This document shows, one piece after another, positions 7,090-9,946 of a DNA stretch of 9,946 nucleotides. The stretch is from Rhodobacteraceae bacterium UBA2776 (GTDB lineage Bacteria; Pseudomonadota; Alphaproteobacteria; Rhodobacterales; Rhodobacteraceae). Each line of letters starts with the position of its first letter. Position 1 is the stretch's first letter. The translations under genes and the position numbers were made by a program. Below the pieces are notes generated by a model. The model was not told the origin of the DNA. It worked only from the letters and a program-made list of their open reading frames with translations, and did no database searches. The stretch covers positions 1 to 9,946 of the forward strand of contig DEIK01000047.1 of NCBI GenBank assembly GCA_002352425.1, read 5' to 3'.

Positions 7090-7962
7090 TCACCCCATCG
7101 CCCGCAACCGTTTGATCAGGCTCGACGTGTCCCAACGCGCCCCGCCCAGCTTTTGTACATCTTTGTAAAACTGATCCACCAGGGCGGTGATCGGTAGACT
7201 TGCGCCATTTTCATCCGCTGTGTCCAGACAAATGCCCAGATCCTTGCGCATCCAATCCACCGCAAACCCATGTTCGAATTCATCATCAATCATGGTTTCA
7301 TAACGGTTTTGCATCTGCCAACTGCCAGCCGCACCGCCTGAAATCACATCAACCACGGCCCGCCCGTCCAAACCGGCCTTCTCGGCGAAATGCAGCCCCT
7401 CGGATAGACCCTGCACCAAGCCTGCGATGCAGATCTGGTTCACCATCTTGGTCAATTGTCCAGCACCGCTGTCGCCCAACCGCCGACAGGTGCGGGCATA
7501 GGCGTCGATCACAGGTTCGGCCCTATCGTAAGCCGTCTGATCACCACCACACATCACAGACAAAACCCCGTTTTCAGCCCCGGCTTGCCCACCAGAAATC
7601 GGCGCATCGACAAAATCAATGCCAGACTCCAGCCCCAGCGCCGACAATTCGCGCGTCACCTTGGCCGAAACGGTGGTGTGATCGACAAACACCGTCCCCT
7701 TGGCCATGCCCGCAAACGCACCGTCATCCCCGACACAAATGCCGCGCAAATCATCGTCATTGCCAACGCAAGACATCACAAAATCACAGCCTTCAGCCGC
7801 CGCGCGCGGTGTGGTGGCCATTGTGCCACCATGTGCCTTGGCCCAAGCCTCGGCTTTGGTCGCGGTGCGGTTATAGACACAAACCTCGTGCCCTGCGGCC
7901 ACCAAATGCCCCGCCATCGGATACCCCATTACGCCCAGACCTAAAAATGCGACTTTTGCCAT
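7090..7962 (-). CDS. NAD(P)-dependent oxidoreductase of the 3-hydroxyisobutyrate dehydrogenase family
   Basis: This 290-residue cytoplasmic enzyme belongs to the beta-hydroxyacid dehydrogenases (3-hydroxyisobutyrate dehydrogenase, tartronate semialdehyde reductase, glyoxylate/succinic semialdehyde reductase), which interconvert a short beta-hydroxyacid and its semialdehyde. The Rossmann loop G-L-G-V-M-G is at 8-13. N-R-T at 31-33, after the second strand, suggests NADP(H) preference. The substrate signature D-A-P-I-S-G-G is at 119-125, the catalytic Lys172 and Asn175 lie in T-K-M-V-N-Q, and the late K-D-L element is at 240-242. The exact substrate cannot be chosen from sequence, and no valine-degradation or glyoxylate genes are nearby. 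I chose the ATG at 7962 because it gives M-A-K-V-A-F-L-G-L-G, the normal family start, with AGGG about ten bases upstream; a longer frame to 8028 would add 22 unlike residues and use up the divergent promoter region. It is divergent from the acylase gene and convergent with the SYLF gene. Confidence 0.93.
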   Translation of the reverse strand: MAKVAFLGLGVMGYPMAGHLVAAGHEVCVYNRTATKAEAWAKAHGGTMATTPRAAAEGCDFVMSCVGNDDDLRGICVGDDGAFAGMAKGTVFVDHTTVSAKVTRELSALGLESGIDFVDAPISGGQAGAENGVLSVMCGGDQTAYDRAEPVIDAYARTCRRLGDSGAGQLTKMVNQICIAGLVQGLSEGLHFAEKAGLDGRAVVDVISGGAAGSWQMQNRYETMIDDEFEHGFAVDWMRKDLGICLDTADENGASLPITALVDQFYKDVQKLGGARWDTSSLIKRLRAMG

Positions 7963-7993
7963 TGCTTGTTTCCCTTTATTGTCATGCCAGCTT

Positions 7994-8023
7994 GCAGCCT
8001 GTATTGACCCCACAACAGGCTGC
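7994..8023. promoter_or_regulatory. 9-bp inverted repeat in the divergent dehydrogenase/acylase promoter region
   Basis: GCAGCCTGT (7994-8002) and ACAGGCTGC (8015-8023) are perfect inverted repeats separated by 12 bases. They occupy the middle of the 81-bp gap (7963-8043) that must hold both divergent promoters. Within or beside the repeat are TTGACC (8004-8009, plus strand) and TTGACG (8028-8023, minus strand), possible -35 boxes, but I found no good matching -10 boxes. The spacing and position fit an operator for a dimeric regulator; a hairpin in the leader of either gene is the alternative. Confidence 0.4.
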
Positions 8024-8043
8024 GTCAAGAACAGGATAATCGC

Positions 8044-9946
8044 ATGGCAAAAGCATTTCGATGGCTAACACGGATATTCGTCGGACTTTTTGCATTGGCG
8101 CTGCTGGCTGGTTTTTTGGTCTATTACCTCGCCTCGCGCTCCTTGGTGGATTACGACGCAACCCATCAAGTGGCAGGCATCAACACCCCCGTCGAGATCG
8201 TGCGCGACAACGCTGACGTGCCGCATATTTTTGCCGGCACCGATACGGACGTCTATTTTGCCCTTGGCTTTGCCCACGCCCAAGACCGTTTGTGGCAGAT
8301 GAGCATGCTGCGGCGCACCGCGCAGGGGCGCCTGTCCGAGCAATTCGGTCCCCGCACCCTCAAAATCGACAAATTGATGCGCCGCCTTGATCTTTACAAT
8401 TTGGCCGTCAGCTCGGTCAAAGCCCAGAACACCCAGACCCAGAGCATCCTAGAGGCCTATTCCAAAGGTGTGAACGCATGGCTGACCGAAATCAACAAAG
8501 GCGCATTGGGCCGAGGGGCGCCGGAGTTTTTCCTATTTAGCAACCAGATATCCCCGTGGCAGCCCGCAGATTCAATTGCGATTATCAAGCTGATGGCCCT
8601 GCAAATGTCCGGCCAGTTGGAACACGAAGTCCTGCGCGCGCAGTCCTCCCTTGTGTTGCCCAGTGAGCGCCTGCTCGATATCCTGCCCGTCTCGCCGGGC
8701 AGCGCCATCGCCGCCCTGCCCAAATATGCCAGCCTGTTTCCCGACCTGCCCAGATATGCGGTCAGCCAACCCGCCAATCGCGACATCCTATCCCCCTTCA
8801 AACCCCGCGCCTTTGCCGGTGCCTCCAACGCATGGGCCGCCGCCCCGTCCCGTTCAGCCGCCGGTGGCACCCTGCTGGCCAATGATCCACACTTGGGATT
8901 TTCCGCACCTGCCATCTGGTATCTGGCCCGTCTGGAGCTGGCCCAAGGCGGTATCATTGGCGGCACCATTCCCGGAGTACCCGCCATCCTGACGGGGCGC
9001 AGCGACTATCTGGGCTGGGGTGTTACAGCCGCCTATGTCGATGACCAAGACATCTATATCGAGCAAGTAAATCCGCAAAACCCCGACGAATATAGAACCG
9101 CCACGGGTTTTAAGCCCTTCGTTACCCGCGATTCCATTATTCAGATCAAAGACGAGCTGCCCGTCACCATCAAACTGCAATGGAGCGACAACGGCCCAGT
9201 GCTGCCCGCCGATCACTATGAATTGGGCAGCATCACCCCCTCGGGTCACGTCGCCACGGTGGCATGGACCGCGCTTAGCCCGTCTGACACCTCGATGTCG
9301 TCCATGGTCGGGTTGATGCAATCGCGCACCATCCCGCAAGCCATCACCAATGCCCAAGGGTTCCTTGCGCCTGCGATGAACCTGACCTTGGCGGATGGCG
9401 ATACGATCGCGATGAAAACCATCGGCGCAATCCCCAATCGCAACCCGAACCACCAGACCCAAGGGCGCATCCCGTCCCAAGGCTGGCGGGTCGAAAACCG
9501 TTGGCAAGGGCGCAGTGACTATGGCGACAACCCCGAATTTCGCAACCCCATTGGCGGCATCATCGGCAACACCAACAACAAAATGATCAACCGCGCCTTT
9601 CCACGCCACGTCAGTTTCGTCTGGGGGGACACGCAACGTATTCTGCGCTGGAAACGCCTGATGCAAAGCCGCGAAGTCCACACCCGCGAAAGCTTTATCG
9701 AAGCACAGCTCGACACCGTCAGCTATACGGCGCGCGCCCTGCTGCCGCTGATCGCGGCAGATCTGTGGTTCACAGGTGAAGCCGCACCCGAAGGCACCAC
9801 AGCACATCGCCGCCAACAGGCGCTGGATTTGTTGGCCAACTGGAATGGTGAAATGAATGAACACCTGCCCGAACCACTGATCTACGCCGCTTGGCTGCGT
9901 GCCCTGCAAGACCGCCTAATTCAGGACGAAATGGGGCCGCTGGCCA
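8044..9946 (+). CDS. Penicillin acylase-family Ntn hydrolase, membrane-anchored (3' end cut off)
   Basis: Members are made as one chain, cut themselves into alpha and beta subunits, and hydrolyse amide bonds of penicillins, acyl-homoserine lactones or related acylated compounds using the new N-terminal serine. The frame is open to the window end, giving 634 residues against about 800 for the family. A basic start and hydrophobic helix at about 11-30 suggest an uncleaved signal anchor, with the enzyme in the periplasm. The alpha part has the hallmark G-F-A-H-A-Q-D-R-L-W-Q-M at 75-86. The cleavage site and nucleophile are at G-A/Ser261-N-A-W, followed by L-L-A-N-D-P-H-L and I-P-G-V-P. The segment G-N-T-N-N-K (508-513) matches the region of the family's conserved oxyanion asparagine. 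The ATG at 8044 has AGGA seven bases upstream. The substrate is unknown: beta-lactam, quorum-signal or other N-acyl amides are all possible. It is divergent from the dehydrogenase, and regulation may pass through the inverted repeat in the gap. Confidence 0.93.
   Translation, partial: MAKAFRWLTRIFVGLFALALLAGFLVYYLASRSLVDYDATHQVAGINTPVEIVRDNADVPHIFAGTDTDVYFALGFAHAQDRLWQMSMLRRTAQGRLSEQFGPRTLKIDKLMRRLDLYNLAVSSVKAQNTQTQSILEAYSKGVNAWLTEINKGALGRGAPEFFLFSNQISPWQPADSIAIIKLMALQMSGQLEHEVLRAQSSLVLPSERLLDILPVSPGSAIAALPKYASLFPDLPRYAVSQPANRDILSPFKPRAFAGASNAWAAAPSRSAAGGTLLANDPHLGFSAPAIWYLARLELAQGGIIGGTIPGVPAILTGRSDYLGWGVTAAYVDDQDIYIEQVNPQNPDEYRTATGFKPFVTRDSIIQIKDELPVTIKLQWSDNGPVLPADHYELGSITPSGHVATVAWTALSPSDTSMSSMVGLMQSRTIPQAITNAQGFLAPAMNLTLADGDTIAMKTIGAIPNRNPNHQTQGRIPSQGWRVENRWQGRSDYGDNPEFRNPIGGIIGNTNNKMINRAFPRHVSFVWGDTQRILRWKRLMQSREVHTRESFIEAQLDTVSYTARALLPLIAADLWFTGEAAPEGTTAHRRQQALDLLANWNGEMNEHLPEPLIYAAWLRALQDRLIQDEMGPLA

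Noticed and set aside
7963..8028. A 22-residue N-terminal extension of the dehydrogenase
   Set aside because: Family members start right at the Rossmann strand (M-A-K-V-A-F-L-G); the extension has no resemblance and would overlap the divergent promoter region and its inverted repeat.
7200..8039. A 279-codon plus-strand frame opposite the dehydrogenase
   Set aside because: The translation is dominated by Pro, His, Arg and Ser with no family resemblance, and the minus-strand frame has a complete set of dehydrogenase motifs.
8854..9909. A 351-codon open frame on the minus strand opposite the acylase gene
   Set aside because: The plus-strand frame carries clear acylase motifs throughout; the antisense frame has no recognisable domain and an unnatural glycine- and cysteine-scattered composition. 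It is open because of GC-rich third positions in the real gene.
1..9946. A novel defence, mobile or biosynthetic multi-gene system
   Set aside because: The genes belong to known families with unrelated roles, have alternating strands and separate promoter regions, and no repeat arrays, integrases or toxin-antitoxin pairs are seen.

Overview
This window looks like ordinary chromosome of an alphaproteobacterium, most likely a member of the Rhodobacterales (Roseobacter-type). That placement is an inference from family resemblance of Mfd, HemB and the small membrane protein, moderate-to-high GC coding sequence, and tight gene packing. I see no phage, transposase, CRISPR, tRNA or rRNA.

Layout. 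(1) The window opens inside a Bcr/CflA-type MFS drug-efflux transporter on the + strand; its stop overlaps the stop of the next gene. (2) A full-length mfd (transcription-repair coupling factor) runs on the - strand, preceded 26 bp upstream by a four-helix membrane protein with a GTG start; these two are probably one transcript. (3) A 120-bp divergent gap separates that pair from hemB (porphobilinogen synthase, metal site of the non-zinc type) on the + strand. (4) After 145 bp with a good sigma70-like promoter comes a small Tat-exported SYLF/YSC84-domain protein, possibly a lipoprotein. (5) A 175-bp gap between convergent genes holds a perfect 38-bp palindrome. (6) A 3-hydroxyisobutyrate-dehydrogenase-family reductase lies on the - strand. 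(7) An 81-bp divergent gap with a 9-bp inverted repeat separates it from a membrane-anchored penicillin-acylase-family Ntn hydrolase on the + strand, which runs off the window end.

The genes are mostly independent functions: DNA repair (mfd), tetrapyrrole synthesis (hemB), envelope or export (MFS, SYLF protein, acylase) and small-molecule reduction (dehydrogenase). I found no convincing new multi-gene system. The items most worth a second look are the 38-bp palindrome at 6972-7009, the inverted repeat in the dehydrogenase/acylase divergent promoter region, the unassigned substrate of the acylase, and the uncharacterised membrane protein ahead of mfd. There is no gene-free stretch longer than 300 bp.
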